Assembly: GCA_037481875.1 (NCBI GenBank)
Contig: JBBFKY010000002.1
Coordinates: forward strand, 291,264 to 355,263
DNA length: 64,000 nucleotides
From: Desulfosoma sp.
Lineage (GTDB): Bacteria > Desulfobacterota > Syntrophobacteria > Syntrophobacterales > DSM-9756
Direction: 5' to 3'
This document shows, in pieces, positions 56,051-64,000 of the stretch; position 1 is the stretch's first letter, and each line of letters begins with the position of its first letter. The position numbers and the translations under genes were made by a program. The notes below the pieces were generated by a model. The model searched no databases. It had not been told where the DNA came from and was given only the letters and a program-made list of their open reading frames with translations.

Positions 56051-56536
56051 ATGAAGAAGCCATCTAGTGCTCCAAACGGCATCAAGATCGTCTGCCAAAA
56101 TAAAAAGGCTTTTCACGACTATGAAATTATCGAAACCGTGGAGGCCGGAATGGTCCTTACGGGCACCGAAGTGAAATCGCTTCGAGAAGGACGAGCTAAC
56201 CTTAAGGATAGCTACGCTAGGATCAAAAAGGGCGAAATCTGGATCCATGATTTTCATATCAGCCCCTACCCTCATGCCTCCTACAACAACCACGAACCTG
56301 AAAGAACGCGAAAACTGCTTTTGCATCGGCGGGAAATTCGTCGCCTTGCCGGAAAGACTCAGGAAAAGGGCCTGACACTTGTGCCTTTGAAAGTCTATTT
56401 CTCAAAGGGCAAGGCTAAAGTGGAAATAGCCCTGGCCCGCGGCAAGAAAGACTACGACAAGAGAGAGCGCATCAAGGAAAAAGAAGAGGCTCGAGAGATG
56501 GACCGGCTGCGTAAGAAGTACAACATCGCGTCCTGA
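56051..56536 (+). CDS. smpB: SsrA-binding protein SmpB
   Basis: Binds tmRNA and brings it to stalled ribosomes. The 161-aa OB-fold protein shows [48 protein letters not shown] and the basic C-terminal tail [21 protein letters not shown] that enters the mRNA channel. No tmRNA gene was found nearby. Confidence 0.96.
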   Translation: MKKPSSAPNGIKIVCQNKKAFHDYEIIETVEAGMVLTGTEVKSLREGRANLKDSYARIKKGEIWIHDFHISPYPHASYNNHEPERTRKLLLHRREIRRLAGKTQEKGLTLVPLKVYFSKGKAKVEIALARGKKDYDKRERIKEKEEAREMDRLRKKYNIAS

Positions 56537-56614
56537 GTCGTCGTCCAGGGCCTTGGAGCCTCGAAAAACAATGAGAGGACATCATAGCCTCAAAGAATGA
56601 TTCTGGACTTTTTC

Positions 56615-56644
56615 TTGACAGGGTCGGGCTCTATTTCTTAATAT
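56615..56644 (+). promoter_or_regulatory. Promoter of tRNA-Leu
   Basis: TTGACA (56615-56620), 18 bp, TAATAT (56639-56644), with the tRNA beginning 12 bp later. A good sigma-70 match. Confidence 0.6.
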
Positions 56645-56655
56645 GCCGTCGCTTC

Positions 56656-56743
56656 GCCGGAGTGGTGAAACAGGTAGACGCGCTGGACTCAAAATCCAGT
56701 GGGCCCCGCGCCCGTGAGAGTTCGAGTCTCTCCTCCGGCACCA
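56656..56743 (+). tRNA. tRNA-Leu (CAA)
   Basis: 88-nt class II tRNA: acceptor GCCGGAG with CTCCGGC, D loop with AGGTAGAC, anticodon loop CTCAAAA giving CAA (reads UUG), a long variable arm GGGCCCCGCGCCC-type, T loop TTCGAGT, discriminator A (56740) and encoded CCA. Confidence 0.96.
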
Positions 56744-56754
56744 GAAGAACCTAA

Positions 56755-56790
56755 GGGGCTGCCGGTTATTCCGCAGCCCTTTTCTTTTCT
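56755..56790 (+). terminator. Rho-independent terminator after tRNA-Leu
   Basis: GGGGCTGC (56755-56762) pairs with GCAGCCCT (56773-56780), followed by TTTCTTTTCT. Confidence 0.85.
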
Positions 56791-57939
56791 GTCGATTTCA
56801 CCCCAATGAATCCGCTTGTCGGGCCATTGAGCAGGACATGAGCCGCGCTTGTCGCTGGAATCATGATCCTGGGGTTGGAAAGCGAACAGGCTTCACCTTT
56901 GCTTTTAAGAAGGTTGAGTATTGGTGCGTGCCGTACCTGTTCCCTGCCTCCACATGGAAAGGCACGCGGAATCCTTGAACCTTCCTACAGTCGAAAAGAC
57001 GCCCTCCAAAAGGTTGCAGCTTGAATTTCTTCCGGGATTGGCATTCGTCCATCACATGAACGGAACTGTTACGGTCCGACCTTGGGTACACGGAGTCAAA
57101 TTCACCGCCTGCGACAGGCCCCTGTGGGAGACGGTCACGCGAAGGGTCTTCTGGTCCAGCGTCTTCCAAAGGGTCCCAGGGCCAAGCGGCAAGGCGGTCG
57201 GCAGAGCACCGCTTTCGCCATATAACGGCCATAGGTGTCTCATGCATCGTGTGGACCACCCCCCACGCACACACCACAGGTATAAGGCCAAGAACTCAAA
57301 AACGCGTCCAACTCGCGCTGTCAGAACCGCACTTAATCAAGGTTCTTGGGTTCGAGCTTGCAAAGGAAACCTGTTGGAGCGGCCGGAATCTATTTAGAAC
57401 AAGTATCAGCCAATAATTATGGGCGCCATCCCTAGGAGAAGTCAAAGCCGCCACGACTTTGATCCCTAGACAGCTGGTTGCCCGGGCAGTGGAAGTCTAC
57501 TTTGAGGCTTTGATCATGAAATGGGTTGCGGCAGGTCATGCCGCATTTTATCCTGGCGTGAGGCTGGAAGCTTGTGCGAGAACTTGCAATACCGTAGTCT
57601 TAAATAGCATGGCAAGGTCGGGGCTAGGAGGCGCCTCGCCCCGACAAACTGGAAACCTTGCTGTTTTCTGGAAGCGCAAGTCTCTGGCCCGCTAATTTTC
57701 AGCCTAAAACGCTTGCCACGCCAGGGAAAAGACTTGTTTTCGGACAGGCTTCCGGGTTTTGGTGATGGGCTGGAAATGGAACGCATCTGAGCCGTCTTTT
57801 TTATGAATCCGTTCATCTGACGGATATGACTGTAGCGGACATGAAATCGGATCTTTCGTTCGTCGTGCTACAAGTGATGATCGATCCTCCCAGGCCGAAG
57901 GCTATTGAGGCTGTGGCAGGCTGCTCCGGATAAGCCCTC
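56791..57939. other. Gene-poor 1.15-kb region after tRNA-Leu
   Basis: No convincing gene. Overlapping open frames on both strands (56921-57397 plus, 56861-57277 minus, 57459-57695 plus) lack ribosome sites, recognisable motifs and a protein-like composition (rich in Arg, Pro, His, Trp and Cys). It holds the palindrome at 57618-57646. It may be decayed coding DNA or a remnant of something inserted at the tRNA, but I saw no repeat of the tRNA 3' end. Confidence 0.45.
57618..57646. repeat. GC-rich palindromic spacer repeat (copy 6)
   Basis: GTCGGGGCTAGGAGGCGCCTCGCCCCGAC: outer arms GTCGGGGC/GCCCCGAC are perfect inverted repeats around an AGGCGCCT core, related to the elements at 1111-1139 and 27832-27859. 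Confidence 0.6.
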
Positions 57940-59214
57940 ATGAGATCGAACCCTATGTCAAATTTACCCACCCGCGTTTTTCAAAGATTGGCCGATTTCT
58001 TGGCATTGCGCTCGGGTACCGTCGGTGTGCTGGGCATGGTCGTCCTGATAGGCATGGGTGAGCGCATGGCCGAGCGCTTCCTGCCTATTTACATCCTGGC
58101 TCTGGGCGGAAGTGCTTTGGCCGTTGGCCTGCTTCAGGCCATGGATAACCTTCTTTCGGCTCTTTATTCCTTCCCCGGCGGGTACCTGTCGGACCGTATC
58201 GGTGCCAAGCGTTCCTTGTTGATCTTCAATTTGGTGGCTATGGCTGGATTTACCGTGGTGATCCTTAGTCCAACGTGGCAGGCCGTGCTTGTCGGTGCCG
58301 TGCTTTTCATTTCTTGGTCGGCCATTTCCATGCCGGCAACCATGAGCCTGATATATACCGTCTTGCCCGGAAATAAACGGACCATGGGCGTGACCATGCA
58401 TTCTCTTGTTCGACGCATTCCCATGGCTTTGGGGCCGATCCTGGGCGGTATCTTCATCGCCGTCTGGGGGGAGACTGACGGAGTGAGGCTGGCCTTTGTG
58501 GCGGCGCTCGTTTTAGCCGCAATAGCTTTGGTCCTGCAGCAGCGGATGATCCCAGACCAAAGGGCTGAGCGTAACGTACCTCATGAAACTTCCAATGTCT
58601 CCAAAACAATCGCCGAGAAAAACCCGCTCAAGTTGTATCGACGTATGCCCGGAGACATGAGAGTGCTTCTCCTTTCTGACATACTGATTCGTTTCTGCGA
58701 ACAGATTCCTTATGCCTTCGTTGTGGTCTGGTGCATGCAAGTTATCAGAGAACCGGTAACGGCGGTCCAGTTCGGCCTTTTGACCTCCATTGAAATGGCT
58801 ACGGCCGTTCTGGTCTACATCCCCGTGGCCTACATGGCGGACCGAACTGTGAAAAAGCCTTTTGTCACGGTGACCTTTGTTTTTTTTACTCTTTTTCCGT
58901 TAGCCTTGATGCACAGCCAGTCTTTCCTCTGGCTGATAGGAGCCTTTGTGTTACGCGGCCTAAAGGAGTTCGGAGAACCCACCCGCAAGTCACTCATCAT
59001 GGACCTGGCCCCGGAAGATTGCCGAGCCGGAATGTTCGGTCTCTATTACCTCATCCGGGACGTCTTTGTTTCAGCGGCTGCCTTGGGGGGTGCCTACCTC
59101 TGGATGATCAGCCCTCAGGTCAACCTGTGGACTGCCTTTGGATTCGGTGTGGCCGGGACAATCGGCTTCGGCCTCTTCGGCCGGGACGCAACCAGAAAAC
59201 CTCTCGCTCAATGA
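57940..59214 (+). CDS. MFS transporter, substrate unknown
   Basis: 424-aa major facilitator with about 12 hydrophobic segments. The loop 2-3 motif appears as GYLSDRIGAKRSLLIF and its C-half copy as YMADRTVKKPFVTV; a central cytoplasmic loop (about 205-235) separates the halves. No substrate-specific signature recognised. Start may be ATG 57940 or 57955; the ribosome site is weak. It stands alone between two spacers, with no regulator beside it. Confidence 0.85.
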   Translation: MRSNPMSNLPTRVFQRLADFLALRSGTVGVLGMVVLIGMGERMAERFLPIYILALGGSALAVGLLQAMDNLLSALYSFPGGYLSDRIGAKRSLLIFNLVAMAGFTVVILSPTWQAVLVGAVLFISWSAISMPATMSLIYTVLPGNKRTMGVTMHSLVRRIPMALGPILGGIFIAVWGETDGVRLAFVAALVLAAIALVLQQRMIPDQRAERNVPHETSNVSKTIAEKNPLKLYRRMPGDMRVLLLSDILIRFCEQIPYAFVVVWCMQVIREPVTAVQFGLLTSIEMATAVLVYIPVAYMADRTVKKPFVTVTFVFFTLFPLALMHSQSFLWLIGAFVLRGLKEFGEPTRKSLIMDLAPEDCRAGMFGLYYLIRDVFVSAAALGGAYLWMISPQVNLWTAFGFGVAGTIGFGLFGRDATRKPLAQ

Positions 59215-59577
59215 GAAAAAGGGAATCCATGGGCTCTTTTTAAAGCCATCACCTCAGCACCCTTTAAAAAGCTTCGGTCGAGTTCACAAGTGATGGTGAA
59301 AACCCTGGTGCTCCTGTTTGCTCGCTGAAAGGCTCTTTGCCGTCGTCGAACGTATCGGACAAGAGGCTCGCAGGCACGAGCAGGTGGTTTCGGTGGGCAG
59401 CTTCCAAAAAGAAAATAATTCCACGAAAAAACCGAGGCAGATACGTAGGTTCTCCCCTAAAGATCCTGTCTTGGGTGGGCGAAGATCCGGCTGTCCGGGA
59501 TTTTGACGAGGCGCAAGGATTCATAGGCATGGTTACGAGGGGCGGACGGGTGGGTCCGCCCATTGTCGAACCGGCTC
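59215..59577. other. Spacer between converging MFS and secF genes
   Basis: 363 bp without a credible gene; contains the palindrome at 59537-59562 near the secF end. Confidence 0.5.
59537..59562. repeat. GC-rich palindromic spacer repeat (copy 7)
   Basis: GAGGGGCGGACGGGTGGGTCCGCCCA: GGGCGGAC/GTCCGCCC inverted arms as in the 35156 copy. Confidence 0.6.
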
Positions 59578-60624
59578 TCAGCGGCTTTTTTTGGAATGCT
59601 CTTCAAAAAGGATCAGCAGAGGACTGGCAATGAAAACGGATGAATATGTCCCCACCAAAATACCGATTAACAAGGCAAAGGAAAAGTCATGAATCACACT
59701 ACCGCCCAGCAGAAACAGGCACATGACCACCAAAAGCGTGGTCCCCGAGGTGAGCAAAGTACGGCTGAGGGTTTGATTAATGCTGCGATTGACCAAAGTC
59801 TTCAGGTCGCCTTTTCGAGAAGCTCGAAGGTTTTCTCGAATACGGTCATAGACGATGATAGTATCGTTCAGCGAATAACCCACAATGGTCAAAAGGGCGG
59901 CCACGATGGTCAGGTCAAATTCCTTGTTGAGAAGGGCAAAAATTCCCACCGTGATGAAAACGTCGTGAATCAAGGCCACGACGGCTCCTAAGGCATATGG
60001 CAGTTTCAGAATCCAGCACAAAGCTAAAGTGATGATCAAAGCGCCGATGATCAGGTACGTCATGGATAAGCCTGTGAGCCCTAGAAGATAAACCCCGATG
60101 AGAAGGGCAGCTGCCATGACGCCGCTTGTTCCCCATTTCAGTTCAAACCGGCCTGAAATATACAAAGCTATGAAAAGCAAGGCGTAGTAGATGGCCAGCA
60201 AGGCTTTTTGACGGAGATCGTGTCCCACTTTGGGACCCACCATTTCCACGCGCAGAATGTCGGCTTTACCAGCCCCGAAAGCCTGATCCAAGCGGGCCTG
60301 AACATCATCGCTAACCCTTTTGGCCTTCTCTTCACTAATCTCGGAACGAATAATAAATTCGTTGTCCGAGTCGGCTCCCACCTGCTGAATGGCACTTCGA
60401 GCAATGCCCAAATCCTTCAAGGCATCCCGAATAGCATCCGGCGTTGTCCTTTCTGAAAACTTGACCTGAATCAGAGTGCCCCCGGCAAAATCGACACCCA
60501 TGTTAAGCCCGCCACGCCATACAATGGCTGCCGCTCCCAAAAGGATTAAAACAGCGGAAAGGATTAAGGCCTTCGTCCGCATACCGACAAAATTGATGTT
60601 GATGTCCGGTCTAATAAATTCCAT
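59578..60624 (-). CDS. secF: Protein translocase subunit SecF
   Basis: Inner-membrane partner of SecD that uses the proton-motive force to pull secreted proteins out of the Sec channel. 348 aa: first helix near ALILSAVLILLG, GVDFAGGTLIQVKF, a periplasmic domain (about 45-135) and five C-terminal helices with GYSLNDTIIVYDRIREN, the signature that follows the conserved Asp. Slightly longer than the usual 300-320 residues. It lies 18 bp after secD. Confidence 0.95.
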   Translation of the reverse strand: MEFIRPDININFVGMRTKALILSAVLILLGAAAIVWRGGLNMGVDFAGGTLIQVKFSERTTPDAIRDALKDLGIARSAIQQVGADSDNEFIIRSEISEEKAKRVSDDVQARLDQAFGAGKADILRVEMVGPKVGHDLRQKALLAIYYALLFIALYISGRFELKWGTSGVMAAALLIGVYLLGLTGLSMTYLIIGALIITLALCWILKLPYALGAVVALIHDVFITVGIFALLNKEFDLTIVAALLTIVGYSLNDTIIVYDRIRENLRASRKGDLKTLVNRSINQTLSRTLLTSGTTLLVVMCLFLLGGSVIHDFSFALLIGILVGTYSSVFIASPLLILFEEHSKKSR

Positions 60625-60642
60625 AGGCGGTCCAGCCCCTCG

Positions 60643-62238
60643 CTAGATACTCAGTGTTCTCATGCGCTTTTCAACAAACAGGTAATCGAAGACAAGCCGT
60701 GTGACCACAATGGCCGTAAAAAGACTGGCCACAATACCGATGCTCAAGGTCACGGCAAAGCCTTTTACAGGCCCGGTTCCGAACTGGAACATCACCAGAG
60801 CGGCGATAAGAGTCGTTATATTGGCGTCCAAGATGGTCAAAGTCGCTCTAGCGTACCCCGCATCCAAGGCTGCCTTGGGTGTCTTGCCCAACCGCATCTC
60901 TTCTCGAATCCGTTCGAAAATGAGCACATTGGCGTCTACCGCCATACCGATGGTTAAAATAATACCAGCGATGCCGGGCAGGGTTAGAGTGGCTTGAAAG
61001 GCGGCCAGACCTGCCATGATCAGGATGACGTTCAAAACCAGAGCCAGATCCGCCACGAACCCCGAAAACCTGTAGTAGAGGACCATGAATATGACGATGG
61101 CCACCGATCCCACGACCATGGACAGGAATCCCTTGCGAATGGAGTCAGCCCCCAGAGAGGGACCCACGGTACGTTCTTCCAGGATCACCACGGGCGCAGG
61201 CAGGGCACCGGCACGAAGCACGATGGCCAAATCCCTGGCCTCTTCCATGGTAAACGACCCCGTGATACTCGCTCTTCCCCCGGAAATCTTTTCTTGAATC
61301 ACCGGCGCGGAATAAACCACGCCGTCCAACACGATGGCCAGCTGTTTCTTGACGTTTTCTTCGGTGATTCGTTCAAAGACTCTGGCCCCCTGAGGATCAA
61401 ATTCCAACGCCACATAAGGCGTGTTGTACTGAGTATCTATACGCACATTGGCGTTGGTGATGTATTCGCCGGTCAACAGTGTACGATCCTTTAGGGCGAT
61501 CTTTCCTTCCACGCTTCGGCCCGTGTTGGGATCCACGCGTCGCATGGGATAGACTTTCACACCACCCGGCAAGGCCGATGGATCTGCGTGGGGATCCACC
61601 CCTTCGGCCACCAGCTTGAATTCCAAAATCGCCGTCTTCCCGATAAGTTCCAAAGCTCGCTTGGGATCCTTGATTCCTGGAAGCTGCACGAGAATACGGT
61701 TTTCCCCTTGAGGCCGTATGTCGGGCTCGCTCACCCCAAATTGATCAATGCGGTTTCGAATCGTCTCCAGCGCCTGTTTGACAGCCAATTCGCGAATATG
61801 GGCAGCTTCCTTGTCCTTGACCCGTAAGGTCACTTGAAACCCTTCGGAAGTTTCCAACGCTTGCGCCCAGTCCAAAGTAGGATACTCTTTTTCCATCAGC
61901 TCACGCAGGCGGTCTCGGCGGCTTGCATCTGAAAGCTGCAACACCAGGGCTCCTTCCTGCGTGCGTTCTATGGCGCGAAAACCGATCTTCTCCTTTCGAA
62001 GCAGCCCTTTAAGCTCATCGATCATGCGGTCCACCGTGGTTTTGACCGCTTCCTCGGCTTGAACCTCCAGCACCAGATGCATGCCTCCCTGAAGGTCTAA
62101 ACCAAGATGAATCTTGTCGTCCGGAAGGACACCGTGCCACCATTGAGGTAATGACACAGGTAAGGACGGCAAGAGATAGACGATCGAGGCACCAAGCACC
62201 AAAGCCACTAGAATGGCTCGCCACTTCAGGTCTTTCAA
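60643..62238 (-). CDS. secD: Protein translocase subunit SecD
   Basis: 531 aa. N-terminal helix (AILVALVLGASIVYLLP), LGLDLQGGMHLVLEV, the P1 periplasmic domain with SEPDIRPQGENRILVQLPGIKDP, the AITGSFTMEEARDLAIVLRAGALPAP region and five helices with AVDANVLIFERIREE. Order on the minus strand is tgt-yajC-secD-secF, the widespread arrangement. Confidence 0.96.
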   Translation of the reverse strand: MKDLKWRAILVALVLGASIVYLLPSLPVSLPQWWHGVLPDDKIHLGLDLQGGMHLVLEVQAEEAVKTTVDRMIDELKGLLRKEKIGFRAIERTQEGALVLQLSDASRRDRLRELMEKEYPTLDWAQALETSEGFQVTLRVKDKEAAHIRELAVKQALETIRNRIDQFGVSEPDIRPQGENRILVQLPGIKDPKRALELIGKTAILEFKLVAEGVDPHADPSALPGGVKVYPMRRVDPNTGRSVEGKIALKDRTLLTGEYITNANVRIDTQYNTPYVALEFDPQGARVFERITEENVKKQLAIVLDGVVYSAPVIQEKISGGRASITGSFTMEEARDLAIVLRAGALPAPVVILEERTVGPSLGADSIRKGFLSMVVGSVAIVIFMVLYYRFSGFVADLALVLNVILIMAGLAAFQATLTLPGIAGIILTIGMAVDANVLIFERIREEMRLGKTPKAALDAGYARATLTILDANITTLIAALVMFQFGTGPVKGFAVTLSIGIVASLFTAIVVTRLVFDYLFVEKRMRTLSI

Positions 62239-62443
62239 CCCGAATCCTCCTACGCTGCAGAATACCTGGAAAAAAGCGGGATCAACGGAACCGCCGACCC
62301 CGCCACTATAGCCTCATGACGGCCGCACCCTCTCCCTATGGCACGCACACCGCCACTCTACTGACATGGCACCGGCAAAAAGCCATCATGCCTTAAGAAA
62401 GCCGAACCGGCATCGGTCACAAGCGTCCTTGCTCGGTACGCGT

Positions 62444-62806
62444 CTACGCCTTCTCCTCTTCTTCGTCCCTGGTCTCACCTCGGGACAGCAAGCCGGCAAT
62501 GTACCCCCGCTGCACCTTCACTCGAACCTTGTCGGCGATTTCCAAGGTGACTACGGAATCCGTCAAGCCAGTAATTCGGCCGTGGATTCCTCCCTGGGTC
62601 ATCACCACATCGCCTTTACGAAGGTTTTGAAGCATCATACGATGCTCTTTCTGGCGCTTTTGTTGGGGACGAATCAAAAGGAAATAAAAAATCACCACCA
62701 TCAGAATCAATGGGAGAAAAGCCGTAAGACCTCCACCGGCCGCTTGGCCCCCTCCGCTTTGCTGCCCCGCTGTTCCCATCGCATGGGCCATGCTCACCCA
62801 ATTCAT
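62444..62806 (-). CDS. yajC: Sec translocase accessory protein YajC
   Basis: 120-aa protein with a Gly/Gln-rich N-terminus, one membrane helix (LTAFLPLILMVVIFYFLLI) directly followed by RPQQKRQKEH, the YajC signature, and an SH3-like domain with LRKGDVVMTQGGIHGRITG. The ATG at 62806 is preferred because GGAGGAG lies just before it; the frame extends further but into the tgt spacer. 205 bp separate it from secD. Confidence 0.94.
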   Translation of the reverse strand: MNWVSMAHAMGTAGQQSGGGQAAGGGLTAFLPLILMVVIFYFLLIRPQQKRQKEHRMMLQNLRKGDVVMTQGGIHGRITGLTDSVVTLEIADKVRVKVQRGYIAGLLSRGETRDEEEEKA

Positions 62807-62892
62807 GGACTCCTCCGTTTCCCTTTTTCCGATTAACGAACAAACACCCCCATCAAACAATCGAGCCTTTAAACGATATTTCGCGGACAATG

Positions 62893-64000
62893 TCAATCTG
62901 CTATCGGCTCCTCGCCCCGACGTCGCTCATAAAATTCCCTGCGAAACTCCTCAAAGCTTCCTTGAAAAACGGCTTCCCGAACGGCTTTCATGAGATGCAG
63001 AAAGTAATGAAGATTGTGAAGTGACAAAAGTCGATACACCAAAAGCTCCTTGGCCATGAAAAGATGCCTCAGATAGGCCCGTGAAAACGTACGGCATGTG
63101 TAGCATGAGCATTCCGACTCAATGGGCCGGGGATCGTCCGCATAGCAACTGTGTTTGATCTGCAAGGCTCCCCAGGACGTAAAAACCATGCCGTTGCGAG
63201 CATTTCGAGTCGGCACCACGCAATCGAACATATCAATACCGCGCCGAACCCCTTCCACCAAGTCTTCCGGCATTCCGACGCCCATGAGGTACCGAGGTTT
63301 GTCGTGAGGCAGTTCCGGAACCACGGTGTCCAGCACCTCCAACATAACCTCCTTGGGTTCTCCCACCGCCAAGCTTCCTAGAGCATAACCGGGAAAATCC
63401 ATGTCCGTGAGCGCCTTCACACAAGCATGTCGCAACTCACGAAAAACGCCTCCCTGCACAATGGCAAAGAGCAGTTGGTCCTCCTTCTTATGAGCCTCGC
63501 GACATCGCGAGGCCCATCGAACCGTTCTTTCCATGGAGAGCCGCGTTTCTTCCCAACTCAAGGGATAAGGCGTGCATTCGTCAAAACACATGGCAATGTC
63601 GGATCCGAGAAGCTCTTGAATTTCTATGCAGCTTTCCGGGGTGATTCGATGGCGAGACCCGTCGATATGGGATTGGAACGTGACACCATCTTCATCAATG
63701 GTGCGAATGGTGGCCAGACTAAAAACTTGAAAACCCCCGCTGTCCGTAAGAATCGCCCCTGGCCATGCCATAAACGCATGCAAGCCCCCGAGGCGGGCGA
63801 TTCGCTCGGCTCCAGGGCGCAGAGACAGATGGTAGGTGTTACCTAGAATGATACGAGCGCCCAGAGAAAAGACTTCGTCTGGAGATAGACTCTTGATGGT
63901 GGCCTGAGTGCCCACAGGCATGAATACAGGGGTGTCCACAGGGCCGTGAGCGGTATAAAGACAACCGCAACGCGCTTGACTTTTCGAATCTTCGGCTAAA
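62893..64000 (-). CDS. tgt: Queuine tRNA-ribosyltransferase (5' end beyond window)
   Basis: Exchanges guanine 34 for the queuine precursor in tRNAs with GUN anticodons. TIM barrel with DSGGFQVFSL (catalytic Asp), VQGGVFRELR, MGVGMPEDLVEGV, the second catalytic Asp in MFDCVVPTRNARNGMVF and the zinc site CSCYTC plus a downstream His. The coding frame runs past 63939 to the window edge (LYTAHGPVDTPVFMPVGTQ), so the gene is cut at its start; the GTG at 63939 is not the true start. First gene seen of tgt-yajC-secDF. Confidence 0.95.
   Translation of the reverse strand, partial: LAEDSKSQARCGCLYTAHGPVDTPVFMPVGTQATIKSLSPDEVFSLGARIILGNTYHLSLRPGAERIARLGGLHAFMAWPGAILTDSGGFQVFSLATIRTIDEDGVTFQSHIDGSRHRITPESCIEIQELLGSDIAMCFDECTPYPLSWEETRLSMERTVRWASRCREAHKKEDQLLFAIVQGGVFRELRHACVKALTDMDFPGYALGSLAVGEPKEVMLEVLDTVVPELPHDKPRYLMGVGMPEDLVEGVRRGIDMFDCVVPTRNARNGMVFTSWGALQIKHSCYADDPRPIESECSCYTCRTFSRAYLRHLFMAKELLVYRLLSLHNLHYFLHLMKAVREAVFQGSFEEFRREFYERRRGEEPIAD

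Noticed and set aside
56861-57397. Open frames of 138 and 158 aa on opposite strands
   Set aside because: They overlap each other, have odd composition and no ribosome site, so neither is supported.
56537-57939. tmRNA (ssrA) gene near smpB
   Set aside because: No tRNA-Ala-like ends or tag reading frame could be found; only tRNA-Leu is there.

Overview
The window looks like a piece of chromosome from a Gram-negative, anaerobic, deltaproteobacterial lineage (Desulfobacterota; gene order and content fit Syntrophobacteraceae-like sulfate reducers). This is an inference from an LL-diaminopimelate aminotransferase inside a dap cluster, an orphan HdrD-like iron-sulfur protein, a double-cubane-type protein with its ATP-dependent activator, a full lipid A and outer-membrane assembly cluster, and a tRNASec-mimicking cysteine tRNA of a kind reported from deltaproteobacteria. 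No rRNA, IS element, phage or CRISPR array was seen.

Layout. (1) 0.1-18.1 kb, plus strand: a tightly packed housekeeping run, xerC, hslV-hslU, argB-argD-argF-argG-argH, a fibronectin-like lipoprotein, lysA-dapF-dapA-dapB-dapL, folK, a small membrane protein, transaldolase, a lytic transglycosylase, pgsA, then an ordinary tRNA-Cys(GCA) and a strong terminator. Together these cover arginine and lysine/diaminopimelate synthesis, folate, phosphatidylglycerol and wall turnover. (2) 18.2-23.2 kb, minus: a TonB receptor, binding protein, permease and ATPase uptake operon with a structured leader. (3) 23.6-27.6 kb, plus: a CGGC-domain protein, then a module of a 92-nt tRNA with cysteine anticodon and cysteine discriminator but selenocysteine-tRNA architecture, an MvhD-like iron-sulfur protein, an unrecognised gene and a divergent SelB. 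This is the most exciting part of the window. (4) 27.9-31.2 kb, minus: pstSCAB phosphate uptake. (5) 31.5-36.7 kb, minus: HdrD-like protein, a coiled-coil repeat protein with a nuclease-like tail, and the BcrAD/HgdC-type activator with its double-cubane partner, set in repeat-rich spacers. (6) 37.5-56.7 kb: tRNA-Arg, a tiny membrane protein, then lysS-lolC-lolD-bamA-skp-lpxD-fabZ-lpxA-lpxI/oxidoreductase fusion-lpxB-msbA-waaA, ptsH-ptsI, smpB and tRNA-Leu: the envelope-building block. (7) 56.8-64 kb: a gene-poor stretch, an MFS transporter and, on the minus strand, tgt (cut by the window end)-yajC-secD-secF.

The strongest new signal is the tRNA-Cys*/SelB module at 24.4-27.6 kb. SelB normally carries only Sec-tRNASec to UGA codons marked by a SECIS hairpin. 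Here a SelB-family gene sits beside a tRNA that should be charged with cysteine, yet has the long variable arm, 8-bp acceptor stem and compact D arm of tRNASec. This suggests a SelB-dependent special decoding route for cysteine. Other items worth following are the LpxI-oxidoreductase fusion, the attenuator-like leader of the TonB operon and a family of GC-rich palindromic repeats in the spacers.
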